From Betaproteobacteria bacterium UBA2592 (GTDB taxonomy: Bacteria > Pseudomonadota > Gammaproteobacteria > Burkholderiales > Rhodocyclaceae): DNA of 64,000 nucleotides. Made by a program: the position numbers and the translations under genes. The stretch is taken from the NCBI GenBank assembly GCA_002340095.1, contig DDKS01000037.1:15809-79808 (forward strand), in the 5' to 3' direction. Shown piece by piece: positions 47,195 to 55,350 of the stretch; positions within the stretch are counted from its first letter, which is position 1, and each line of letters starts with the position of its first letter. A model generated the notes under the pieces. That model was given only the letters and a program-made list of their open reading frames with translations, was not told where the DNA came from and did not search any database.

Positions 47195-48850
47195 TCAAGA
47201 CCCCAGGAGCAGCTCCCGGGCATGGTCACGGGTGGTCCGGGTAATCTCCACGCCGCCTAGCATGCGCGCCACCTCCTCGACCCGCCCTTCCGCATCCAGT
47301 ACCACGATACGGCTGGTGGTGCCGTCCGCCTGACCAGCCTTGCTTACCTGCCAGTGCCAGTCGGCCCGGGCTGCCACCTGGGGCAAATGGGTGACGCACA
47401 GCACCTGGCGTTCGCGCCCCAGCTGATGCAGCAGACGCCCGACAATCTCGGCCACCCCGCCGCCAATGCCCACATCCACCTCGTCGAAAATCAGGGTGGG
47501 GACGCTGGCATTGCGGGAAGTGACCACCTGCAGGGCGAGACTGATGCGGGAAAGCTCCCCTCCCGAGACCACCTTGGCCAGGGGCCGGGCCTCGCTGGCT
47601 GCCAGCCCCCCCACCCGGAACTCCACCTGCTCGAGCCCGTGGGCCGATCCTCCTGGGATCGGCAGCAGGCCCACCTCGAACCGGCCGGAACCCAGGGCCA
47701 GATCCTGCATCTGCGCGCTGACGGCCCGGGCCAGGGACTCCGCCGCCTGCCGTCGCCCCGCAGAAAGGGTCCGCGCCAGCCCCAGATAACTTTCCCGGGC
47801 AGCCTCGGCACGCGCAGCCAAGGCGTCCACATCGGCGGCCTCCTCAAGCCTGCCCAAACGATCCCGCCATTCATCGAGCAGGGCCGGCAGGGACTCGGGA
47901 TCCACCCTGTGCTTGCGGGCCAGTCCGAGCACGGCGTTCATGCGCTCCTCAACTTGGGCCAGGCGGGCCGGATCCAGATCGACCCGGTCAGAATAACGCC
48001 GCAGGGCACTCACGGCCTCCCCCAGTTCGGCCTGCACCGACTGGAGCAGGGCGGCGGTCTCTCCCAGGGCCGGATCCACCTGGGCCATTTCCTGCAGACG
48101 GTCCACCACTCCGGCCACCCTGGACTGGCAGGCGCCTTCGCCCTCGCTCAGGGCGGCCAGGGCATACTGGGCCCCCTCGATCAGGCTGGCCGCATGGGCC
48201 AGGAGCCGTTGTTCGGCCTCCAACTCCCCCCATTCCCGGGCGGAGAAGCCAAGCTGCTCCAGCTCCCGGATCTGCCACTGCAGAATTTCCCGTTCCCGGC
48301 TACTGGCCTCGCTGCCGGCCCGGGCCACCTCCAGGCGATCCTGCAACTGGCGCCATTCGCGCCAAGCCGCCGCCACCGCCCGAACCGATTCCTGCAGGCC
48401 GCCATGAGCATCCAGCAGGAGCCGCTGGGCCTCGGAACGGAGCAGGGACTGGTGCGCGTGCTGGCCATGGATATCGACGAGAAACTCCCCCACCTCACGC
48501 AACTGCTGCACGGTACAAGGACTGCCGTTGATATAGGCCCGGGAGCGTCCGCCGGCATCCACGACCCGGCGCAGGATCAATTCATCCCCGGCCTCCAGGT
48601 CCTGAGCAGCCAGCCAGGTGCGCACGTGCTCCAGGGCCGACACATCGAAGGTGGCGGAAACCTCGGCCTTCTCCCTCCCGGCCCGGACCACCCCGGAATC
48701 GGCCCGCTCCCCCAGGGCCAGGGCCAGGGCATCGATGAGGATGGACTTGCCCGCCCCGGTCTCCCCCGTCAGTGCGCCGAAGCCTCTGGAAAATTCCAGT
48801 TCCAGGCGTTCGACGATAACGAAATCACGAATGGCCAGGCGCGCCAGCAT
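47195..48850 (-). CDS. recN: DNA repair protein RecN
   Basis: 551 residues, SMC-like ATPase in recombinational repair. Walker A LTGETGAGKSILIDAL at the N-terminus, long coiled-coil arms in the middle, and near the C-terminus VVSGGELSRISLALQ (signature) and TLIFDEVDVGIGG (Walker B). Start shares a base with the nadK stop. The downstream metalloprotease-like gene starts 68 bases further. Confidence 0.96.
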   Translation of the reverse strand: MLARLAIRDFVIVERLELEFSRGFGALTGETGAGKSILIDALALALGERADSGVVRAGREKAEVSATFDVSALEHVRTWLAAQDLEAGDELILRRVVDAGGRSRAYINGSPCTVQQLREVGEFLVDIHGQHAHQSLLRSEAQRLLLDAHGGLQESVRAVAAAWREWRQLQDRLEVARAGSEASSREREILQWQIRELEQLGFSAREWGELEAEQRLLAHAASLIEGAQYALAALSEGEGACQSRVAGVVDRLQEMAQVDPALGETAALLQSVQAELGEAVSALRRYSDRVDLDPARLAQVEERMNAVLGLARKHRVDPESLPALLDEWRDRLGRLEEAADVDALAARAEAARESYLGLARTLSAGRRQAAESLARAVSAQMQDLALGSGRFEVGLLPIPGGSAHGLEQVEFRVGGLAASEARPLAKVVSGGELSRISLALQVVTSRNASVPTLIFDEVDVGIGGGVAEIVGRLLHQLGRERQVLCVTHLPQVAARADWHWQVSKAGQADGTTSRIVVLDAEGRVEEVARMLGGVEITRTTRDHARELLLGS

Positions 48851-49761
48851 CAGTGCCCCCTGGGCCGCTCACTCCACTGGAGTTTCTGGCGCAACATGGC
48901 GAAATAGCTGTATCCCGGCGGATGCAGGAAGCAGATGGAATAGTCGGAACGGCGCATGCGGATGGCGTCGCCTTTCTGCAGGTCGAGGGTCAGCTGCCCG
49001 TCGAAGTGAGCCCGGGGATCATCCGCATGGTTGATGACCAATTCGATCTCCACCCGGTCATCCACGATCACGGGCCTGTTGGTCAGGGCGTGCGGACACA
49101 AGGGAACCAGGGCGATACCCGTCAGGGTGGGGTGCAGGATCGGACCATTGGCCGACAGGGCATAGGCGGTGGAGCCCGTGGGGGTGGAAACGATCAAGCC
49201 GTCCGAGCGCAGGTTGTAGATGAACTCGCCGTTGATGAATAGTTCGAATTCGATCATCCGGCCGATGGCGCCCTTGTCCACCACGATGTCGTTCAAGGCC
49301 ATGTTCGAGGCGATTTCCCTGCCATCCCGTATTACCTCGGCATCCAAGAGCATGCGCGACTCGGGCTGGAAACGGCCGTCGAGCAAGTCCTCCATGCAGG
49401 TGAGCATGTCGCTGCGGGCGATGTCGGTCATGAATCCCAGCCGTCCCTGGTTGACACCGACTAGGGGCACCTTGTAGCGGGCCAGACGCCGGGCGGCATT
49501 GAGCATGGTGCCATCCCCCCCCAGGACGATGGCCACATCCGCATGGGCACCGATGTCGTTGAAACCACAAACCATCCAGCGGCTCAAAGCTTCTTCACGC
49601 CCCATGTTGTCGGCCGTTTCCCGCTCGATGAAAACCACTACACCCCGCTCATGCAGGTATTCGGCCAGCTGGATCAGGGCATCCCCCATCTCCCGACTCT
49701 GGTATTTGCCCACGAGGGCGATGGTGCGGGGGGACCGTAGTGAATGGAAGGGAAAATTCAT
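48850..49761 (-). CDS. nadK: NAD kinase
   Basis: 303 residues. Phosphorylates NAD to NADP. GGDGTMLNAAR is the catalytic GGDG motif; NQGRLGFMTDI, NDIVVDKG, and SDGLIVSTPTGSTAYALSANGPI complete the signature. ATG at 49761 chosen; the frame to 49866 runs into the divergent hrcA gene. Forms an operon with recN. Confidence 0.96.
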   Translation of the reverse strand: MNFPFHSLRSPRTIALVGKYQSREMGDALIQLAEYLHERGVVVFIERETADNMGREEALSRWMVCGFNDIGAHADVAIVLGGDGTMLNAARRLARYKVPLVGVNQGRLGFMTDIARSDMLTCMEDLLDGRFQPESRMLLDAEVIRDGREIASNMALNDIVVDKGAIGRMIEFELFINGEFIYNLRSDGLIVSTPTGSTAYALSANGPILHPTLTGIALVPLCPHALTNRPVIVDDRVEIELVINHADDPRAHFDGQLTLDLQKGDAIRMRRSDYSICFLHPPGYSYFAMLRQKLQWSERPRGH

Positions 49762-49822
49762 GGTGGTGAATTTAAGCACAAAACCCGGGGAAGCGGCGCG
49801 CTCCTGGCGCCCTGCTTTTTTG

Positions 49823-49828
49823 TACAAT
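49823..49828 (+). promoter_or_regulatory. -10 box of hrcA
   Basis: TACAAT with five of six matches to the sigma-70 consensus, seven bases ahead of the ATG at 49835. No convincing -35 sequence was found upstream. Confidence 0.4.
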
Positions 49829-49834
49829 CCCGCC

Positions 49835-50863
49835 ATGCTTGATGAACGTTCCCGCTCCCTGCTCAAGACCCTGATCGAGCATTACATCGCCGAAGGGACC
49901 CCGGTTGGCTCCCGCGCACTCTCCCGCTACTCAGGCCTGGAGCTATCCCCGGCAACCATCCGCAATGTCATGGCGGACCTTGAGGATGCCGGTTTCGTAA
50001 CCAGCCCCCACACCTCCGCTGGCCGGGTGCCCACCCCCCGGGGCTACCGCCTGTTCGTCGACAGCCTGCTCACCGTACGTCCCCTGGAACAGCGGCAGAT
50101 CCAGGAAATCGGTGAATCCTTGCGCTCCCCACAACCCCAGCAGTTGATCGCCAACGCTTCCCAGCTCCTTTCCCAGCTCACCCACTTTGCCGGGATTGTC
50201 GCCACGCCGCGGCGCAACAGCCCACGGATCCGCCAGATCGAATTCCTCAAACTCTCGGAAAAACGCATCCTGCTCATCCTCATCACCGCCGACGGGGATG
50301 TCCAGAACCGTATCCTGCTCACCGAACAATCCTACAGCGCAGCGGAACTGATCGAGGCGGCCAACTACCTGAATCAGAACTTCGCCGGTCTGGATTTCGA
50401 GCAAATCCGCCTGCGCATCCGCGAGGAGCTCCAGCAACTGCACCAGGACATGCAGACCCTCCTCCAGGCAGCCCTGACCGCCAGCGATGAAGCGCTGACC
50501 CAGGACCCCCGGACCTGCGTGATTTCGGGCGAACACAATCTGCTCGGCGTGGAAGACCTGTCGTCGAACATGAAACGCTTGCGGGAACTCTTCGACCTGT
50601 TCGAGCAACGCTCCACCCTGATCGGCCTGCTGGAACAATCCCACCAGGCCGAAGGCATCCAGATCTTCATCGGTGGTGAATCCGGCCTCGCCCCCCTGGA
50701 TGAATGCAGCGTCATCACCGCTCCCTATGAAGTCAACGGCCAGGTGGTCGGCTCCCTGGGGGTCATCGGACCGACCCGCATGGCCTATGAACGGGTGATC
50801 CCCATCGTGGACATCACCGCCAAACTTCTCTCCAGTGCCCTGAGCACCCAAGCCGAAAGCTGA
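49835..50863 (+). CDS. hrcA: Heat-inducible transcription repressor HrcA
   Basis: 342 residues. Represses groE-type operons by binding CIRCE. N-terminal winged helix: LDERSRSLLKTLIEHYIAEGTPVGSRAL, with LSPATIRNVMADLEDAG as the recognition region. Start is the ATG at 49835. A TACAAT box (49823-49828) lies so near that transcription may begin at or next to the ATG, and no Shine-Dalgarno sequence is visible. No CIRCE repeat seen in the window. hemH follows two bases after the stop. Confidence 0.94.
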   Translation: MLDERSRSLLKTLIEHYIAEGTPVGSRALSRYSGLELSPATIRNVMADLEDAGFVTSPHTSAGRVPTPRGYRLFVDSLLTVRPLEQRQIQEIGESLRSPQPQQLIANASQLLSQLTHFAGIVATPRRNSPRIRQIEFLKLSEKRILLILITADGDVQNRILLTEQSYSAAELIEAANYLNQNFAGLDFEQIRLRIREELQQLHQDMQTLLQAALTASDEALTQDPRTCVISGEHNLLGVEDLSSNMKRLRELFDLFEQRSTLIGLLEQSHQAEGIQIFIGGESGLAPLDECSVITAPYEVNGQVVGSLGVIGPTRMAYERVIPIVDITAKLLSSALSTQAES

Positions 50864-50865
50864 CC

Positions 50866-51966
50866 ATGAGCCGTTTCCTGCCCGAACCCCCACACCGCCA
50901 CGATGCTCCCCCTGCCACCGGCATCCTGCTCATCAACCTGGGCACCCCGGAAGCCCCCACGCCCCGCTCGGTCCGCGCCTATCTCAAGCAGTTCCTCTCC
51001 GACCCTCGCGTGGTGGAAATCCCCCGCCTGCTCTGGTGGCCCATCCTCAACGGCATCATCCTCAACACCCGGCCCGGTAAATCCGCCACCAAATACGCCT
51101 CCATCTGGGCACCCCAGGGCTCCCCGCTGCGCCTGCACACGGAACAGCAGGCCCGGCTGCTGCGCGGCTACCTGGGCGAGCGGGGCATCCAGGCGGAAGT
51201 AGCCTGGGCGATGCGCTACGGAGAGCCCTCCATCGGACGCATCCTCGACGATATGAAAACCAAGGGCATGCGCCGCATCCTGGTACTGCCCCTGTACCCC
51301 CAGTACGCCGCCAGTACCACCGCGACCGCCCTGGACATGGTGTTCGACTGGTTCAGGAAAACCCGCAACCAGCCGGAACTACGCACCATCCGCAATTTCC
51401 ATGACCACCCGGGCTACCTCGCCGCCCTGGAAGAAACCGTGCGCCAGCACTGGCGCACCCACGGCCTGCCCGACGATGGCACCCGCCTGCTCATCAGCTT
51501 CCACGGGCTGCCCCGGCGCAGCCTCGAGCTGGGCGACCCCTACTATTGCGAGTGCCAGAAAACCGGGCGCCTGCTGGCCGAACGCCTCAACCTCGCCGGC
51601 GGGCAATACCAGATCAGCTTCCAGTCCCGCTTTGGCAAGGCCGAATGGCTGCAACCCTACACATCCCGGGTTCTCGAAGACTGGGGACGCCAGGGGGTGC
51701 GCCGTGTGGACGTGATCTGCCCCGGCTTCGTGGCCGACTGTCTGGAAACCCTGGAAGAGATCGCCCTGGAAGGCAAACAGGATTTCCTCGCCGCCGGCGG
51801 CAGGGAGTACCACTACATTCCGGCCCTGAACGAAAATCCGACCTGGATCCATGCCCTGGCCGACCTGGCGGTCAGCCACCTGGGCGGCTGGCCCCTGACC
51901 CCACCTTCTGCCGCCGAGCGAGTGGAAACGGCCAACCGGGCCCGGGCCCTGGGCGCCTCCGGCTGA
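50866..51966 (+). CDS. hemH: Ferrochelatase
   Basis: 366 residues. Inserts ferrous iron into protoporphyrin IX, last step of heme b synthesis. Signature LLISFHGLPRRSLELGDPYYCEC holds the active-site His; C-terminal VICPGFVADCLETLEEI is the second conserved block. Immediately follows hrcA, so cotranscribed. Confidence 0.97.
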   Translation: MSRFLPEPPHRHDAPPATGILLINLGTPEAPTPRSVRAYLKQFLSDPRVVEIPRLLWWPILNGIILNTRPGKSATKYASIWAPQGSPLRLHTEQQARLLRGYLGERGIQAEVAWAMRYGEPSIGRILDDMKTKGMRRILVLPLYPQYAASTTATALDMVFDWFRKTRNQPELRTIRNFHDHPGYLAALEETVRQHWRTHGLPDDGTRLLISFHGLPRRSLELGDPYYCECQKTGRLLAERLNLAGGQYQISFQSRFGKAEWLQPYTSRVLEDWGRQGVRRVDVICPGFVADCLETLEEIALEGKQDFLAAGGREYHYIPALNENPTWIHALADLAVSHLGGWPLTPPSAAERVETANRARALGASG

Positions 51967-52000
51967 GACCGGCAGACAGCACATCCTGAACCTGCCGAGC

Positions 52001-52030
52001 TTGAGATTCCCCGGCACGCCATCATATAAG
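52001..52030 (+). promoter_or_regulatory. Sigma-70 promoter of trxC
   Basis: TTGAGA (52001-52006), 18-base spacer, TATAAG (52025-52030). About 24 bases before the trxC ATG and just before a full Shine-Dalgarno AAAGGAGGT. Confidence 0.6.
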
Positions 52031-52053
52031 GACTTATTGATAAAGGAGGTGCC

Positions 52054-52476
52054 ATGCTGATCCCCTGCCCCCATTGCGCCAGTCTCAACCGGGTTCCCGA
52101 CGCCCGCCTGGGTGACCACCCCGTCTGCGGCCGCTGCAAGGCAGCGCTGTTCCCGGGAGAGCCCCTGGAACTGGATGCCGGCGCCCTGCAACTCCACCTG
52201 GAAAAGTCCGACCTGCCCCTGCTGGTGGATTTCTGGGCCCCCTGGTGTGGCCCCTGCCGCATGATGGCGCCCGCTTTCGCCCAAGCCGCCCGCCAGCTTG
52301 AACCACGGCTGCGCCTGGGCAAGGTAAACACCGAAACCCAGCCGGAACTCGGCAGCCGCTACGGCATCCGCAGCATTCCCACCCTCGTGCTGTTCAAGGC
52401 CGGCAGGGAAACGGCCCGTCAGTCCGGCGCCCTCACCCTGCCCCAGATCCTCCGGTGGGTGGAAGCCCACCTCTGA
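52054..52476 (+). CDS. trxC: Thioredoxin 2 with N-terminal zinc domain
   Basis: 140 residues. Zinc finger CPHC...CGRC at the N-terminus (residues 5-28) followed by a thioredoxin domain with active site WCGPC and cis-Pro loop RSIPTLVLF. TrxC-type proteins act in oxidative stress. The start ATG 52054 follows AAAGGAGGT. No OxyR site was identified. Confidence 0.94.
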   Translation: MLIPCPHCASLNRVPDARLGDHPVCGRCKAALFPGEPLELDAGALQLHLEKSDLPLLVDFWAPWCGPCRMMAPAFAQAARQLEPRLRLGKVNTETQPELGSRYGIRSIPTLVLFKAGRETARQSGALTLPQILRWVEAHL

Positions 52477-52484
52477 CAACACAC

Positions 52485-52511
52485 TCAAGTCGCCCTCCCT
52501 CCAGCCGTAAA
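52485..52511 (+). promoter_or_regulatory. Sigma-28 (FliA)-like promoter
   Basis: TCAAGTCG (52485-52492), 11-base spacer, GCCGTAAA (52504-52511), compared with TAAAGTTT-N11-GCCGATAA. The spacing is exact; three mismatches in the -35 and two in the -10. It lies about 30 bases upstream of the EF-hand-like protein start. Confidence 0.5.
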
Positions 52512-52539
52512 AAGGCTATCACCTTTGGAGGATGCGGCC

Positions 52540-53613
52540 ATGAAGATCGCCAGCGCCAACCTGCAGATGGCCTCCACCCATGTGGCCACCCGGGAACATC
52601 AGACCCGGGAATCCCTGCGGATGTGGGTCGGGGCCCGTCGCCCCGATCCGGACCCGGGCACACAGCCGGCGCCCCGCCCGGCTGCAAACCAGGTGCAGAT
52701 TTCCCCGGCGGCCCGCCAGGCCCAGGAGCTGGAAGCCCGTGAAACGGGTGCCCCGGTCACATCCCAAGACCCGATAGACCAGGATCCGAAGATGTCCCTG
52801 ATCCGCTCCGTCGTCGAAATGCTCACCGGGCACAAGATCCGGATCTTCGATCCCGAAACGCTCCAGTCGGCACCCGACCCGGAGGCCGGCAACCCGCCCC
52901 CGGCGCAGACGCCGCCCCAGGCGGGCAATGGGAACCGCCCAGCCGGCTATGGGGTGGAATACGACTATCACGAATCCTACACGGAAACCGAGGCAACCTC
53001 CTTCAGTGCGCAAGGTGTCGTGAAAACCGAAGATGGCCGGGAAATCGCCTTCGAGCTGCACCTGACCATGTCGCGCAGCTATCACGAAGAGCGCAACCTG
53101 AGCATCCGCCTCGGCGACGCGGTGGTCAAGGATCCCTTGGTCCTCAATTTCAAGGGCACGGCCGCCCAGCTCACCGACACCCGCTTCCGGTTCGACCTGG
53201 ATGCGGACGGTGAGGAGGATTCCATCCGCTTTGTCAGCCCTGGCAGCGGCTTTCTGGCCCTGGACCGCAACGGGGACGGACGCATCAACGATGGCAGCGA
53301 ACTGTTCGGCGCCCTGACCGGTGATGGATTCCGGGAACTGGCAGCCCTGGACGACGACGCCAACGGCTGGATCGACGAAAACGACCCAGCCTTCCAGAAA
53401 CTGCGCATCTGGCGCCAGGATGCCCAGGGCCAGCAGCGGCTGGACAGCCTAGAGGAGGCCAAGGTGGGCGCCATCAGCCTGGCCCAGGTGAGCACTCCCT
53501 TCGCGCTCAAGGACCCGAAAAACCAGTTGCAGGGACTGATCCGCAGTTCTGGTGTATTTTTGCAAGAAACTGGTGGCGCTGGCACAATACAGAAGCTGGA
53601 CTTGGTAGTCTGA
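52540..53613 (+). CDS. Acidic protein with EF-hand-like calcium-binding loops, unknown function
   Basis: 357 residues, no signal peptide visible. N-terminus MKIASANLQMASTHVA, then a Pro-rich region with VQISPAARQAQ. The C-terminal third contains Asp-rich loops DLDADGEED, LDRNGDGRINDGSELFG and DDDANGWIDENDP, resembling EF-hand or dockerin-like calcium loops. Start chosen at ATG 52540 after GGAGGATG; an in-frame TTG sits five codons upstream. Preceded by a sigma-28-like promoter and followed after 69 bases by a chemoreceptor, so a flagellum/chemotaxis link is possible. Confidence 0.6.
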   Translation: MKIASANLQMASTHVATREHQTRESLRMWVGARRPDPDPGTQPAPRPAANQVQISPAARQAQELEARETGAPVTSQDPIDQDPKMSLIRSVVEMLTGHKIRIFDPETLQSAPDPEAGNPPPAQTPPQAGNGNRPAGYGVEYDYHESYTETEATSFSAQGVVKTEDGREIAFELHLTMSRSYHEERNLSIRLGDAVVKDPLVLNFKGTAAQLTDTRFRFDLDADGEEDSIRFVSPGSGFLALDRNGDGRINDGSELFGALTGDGFRELAALDDDANGWIDENDPAFQKLRIWRQDAQGQQRLDSLEEAKVGAISLAQVSTPFALKDPKNQLQGLIRSSGVFLQETGGAGTIQKLDLVV

Positions 53614-53682
53614 TGAGCCCTTTGCCCGCCACCGGTGCAGGGGCTGCCAAAAACAAATTGCCTTGGGAGACGGGGACACACA

Positions 53683-55302
53683 ATGACACGGATCAGCAAC
53701 TGGAAGATCTGGATTCGCCTGACTGCCGCCATCTGGCTGGTGCTGGTCATTGCCTGGGCCGGCCTGATCGCCTGGGAAAGTCATGAAAACCGCAACACTG
53801 CCATCAACCAGGCCAAGGATTTTTCCCAAAGCATCCACGAGATGACCATGGCCGGCCTCACCGGGATGATGATCACCGGTACCGTCGGTCAGCGCGAGGT
53901 CTTCCTCGACCAGATCAAGCAGCTGTCCATCATCAAGGATCTGCATGTGGCCCGGGGCGAAGCGGTATCCAAGGTGTTCGGCCCCGACACCAAGTCCTCC
54001 AGGCCCTTGGATACCATCGAAAAACAGGTCATGGACACCGGCAAACCCTATGTCGCCGTGGAAAGTGAAGGGGGCCACTACGCCTTGCGGGTGGTCAATC
54101 CCACCAAGGCGGACCGCAACTATCTGGGCAAGGACTGCATTGCCTGTCACCAAGTCCCCGAAGGCACCGTGCTCGGCGTGGTGAGCATGAAGGTTTCCCT
54201 CGATTCCGTCGAATCCTCCGTATCGGCCATGCGCCTCAAACTGGCAGGTGCCGCCTTCCTGGTCAGCCTGCTGCTGCTGTTCGTGATCTACTGGCTCACC
54301 AACCACTTCGTCACCCAGCCCATGGAAGAGCTCAAGCAAGGCTTGATGGACATCGCCAGCGGCGAAGGCGACCTGACACGCCGGCTCAAAGTGAAGGGGG
54401 AGGACGAAATCGGCCAGACCGCCCGGGTCTTCAACCAGATGATGGACAATTTCAACCAGTTGGTACGTCAGGTCAGCACCGCCGCTCAACAGGTCTCGGC
54501 CAAGGCCCACGACCTTTCCAGCAGCGCCGCCCGGGTGGCCAACAGTTCCCACAGCCAGGACGAAAAATCCATTCAGGCCGCCTCCGCCGTGGAGCAGCTG
54601 GTCACCAGCATCTCCTCCATCGCCCAAAGCGCCGGACAAGTCCAGCATCAGTCCCAGGAGTCCCTCGACCGGGCCCAGGCCGGCAACCGCAGTCTCAGCG
54701 AGCTGCTCACGGAAATGGACGTGGTGGAATCCGCCGTCAAGCAGATGGCCGAATCTGTCAATGAATTCGTGCGCAATACCGAAGCCATCAACACCATGAC
54801 CCAGGAGGTCAAGGACATCGCCGAACAGACCAACCTGCTCGCGCTCAACGCCGCCATCGAGGCGGCCCGGGCCGGCGAACAGGGCCGGGGTTTTGCCGTG
54901 GTGGCCGACGAAGTACGCAAGCTGGCGGAAAAATCCTCCCGCTCCGCAGAAGAAATCGACGCCATCACCGAAAAACTCACCTCCCAGTCCGTGGCGGTCC
55001 GCAAGGCCATCAATGAAGGGCTGTCGCACCTGACCTCCAGCCAGGACTCCGTGCATACCGTGGCCAGCATCCTCCAGGCCACCAACGGCTCGGTCAAGGA
55101 AGTGGGAGCAGGCCTTGACACCATTGCCATGGCAACCGACGAGCAGCGCCGCGTTTCCGGCGAGGTGGCCGAAAGCATCGAAGCCATCGCCCACATGGCC
55201 CGGGACAACACCAGCGCCGTGGAAGAAACAGCCGCCGCCGCCGACGACCTCAAGAATCTGGCCGACAACCTGCAACGGACCGTCAGCCGCTTCAAGGTCT
55301 GA
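53683..55302 (+). CDS. Methyl-accepting chemotaxis protein with periplasmic c-type heme motif
   Basis: 539 residues. Transmembrane helices at about 13-30 and 187-205; between them is a periplasmic sensor with CIACH (152-156), a CxxCH heme-c attachment site. HAMP at about 206-258, then a long coiled-coil signalling domain with the hairpin tip EQTNLLALNAAIEAARAGEQ near 381-400. Similar to heme-containing chemoreceptors of Geobacter (GSU0582/GSU0935 type). No C-terminal CheR-tether pentapeptide seen. Likely senses redox state or a heme ligand. Terminator follows. Confidence 0.9.
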   Translation: MTRISNWKIWIRLTAAIWLVLVIAWAGLIAWESHENRNTAINQAKDFSQSIHEMTMAGLTGMMITGTVGQREVFLDQIKQLSIIKDLHVARGEAVSKVFGPDTKSSRPLDTIEKQVMDTGKPYVAVESEGGHYALRVVNPTKADRNYLGKDCIACHQVPEGTVLGVVSMKVSLDSVESSVSAMRLKLAGAAFLVSLLLLFVIYWLTNHFVTQPMEELKQGLMDIASGEGDLTRRLKVKGEDEIGQTARVFNQMMDNFNQLVRQVSTAAQQVSAKAHDLSSSAARVANSSHSQDEKSIQAASAVEQLVTSISSIAQSAGQVQHQSQESLDRAQAGNRSLSELLTEMDVVESAVKQMAESVNEFVRNTEAINTMTQEVKDIAEQTNLLALNAAIEAARAGEQGRGFAVVADEVRKLAEKSSRSAEEIDAITEKLTSQSVAVRKAINEGLSHLTSSQDSVHTVASILQATNGSVKEVGAGLDTIAMATDEQRRVSGEVAESIEAIAHMARDNTSAVEETAAAADDLKNLADNLQRTVSRFKV

Positions 55303-55323
55303 AGTGCGGACGCTAGCCCCTAC

Positions 55324-55350
55324 AACCCGCGCCAGCCGCGGGTTTTTTCT
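55324..55350 (+). terminator. Intrinsic terminator after chemoreceptor gene
   Basis: AACCCGCG (55324-55331) pairs with CGCGGGTT (55337-55344), five-base loop, followed by a T-run and CTT. It serves the plus-strand MCP; the convergent kinase gene ends at 55351. Confidence 0.85.

Noticed and set aside
49499..49834. Upstream extension of hrcA overlapping nadK
   Set aside because: Overlaps the divergent nadK gene and lacks similarity; HrcA starts at 49835.
49762..49834. CIRCE element (TTAGCACTC-N9-GAGTGCTAA) upstream of hrcA or grpE
   Set aside because: No such inverted repeat is visible in either region.
53614..53682. Separate sigma-28 or sigma-54 promoter for the heme chemoreceptor
   Set aside because: No motif with correct spacing in this 69-base gap; cotranscription with the upstream gene is simpler.
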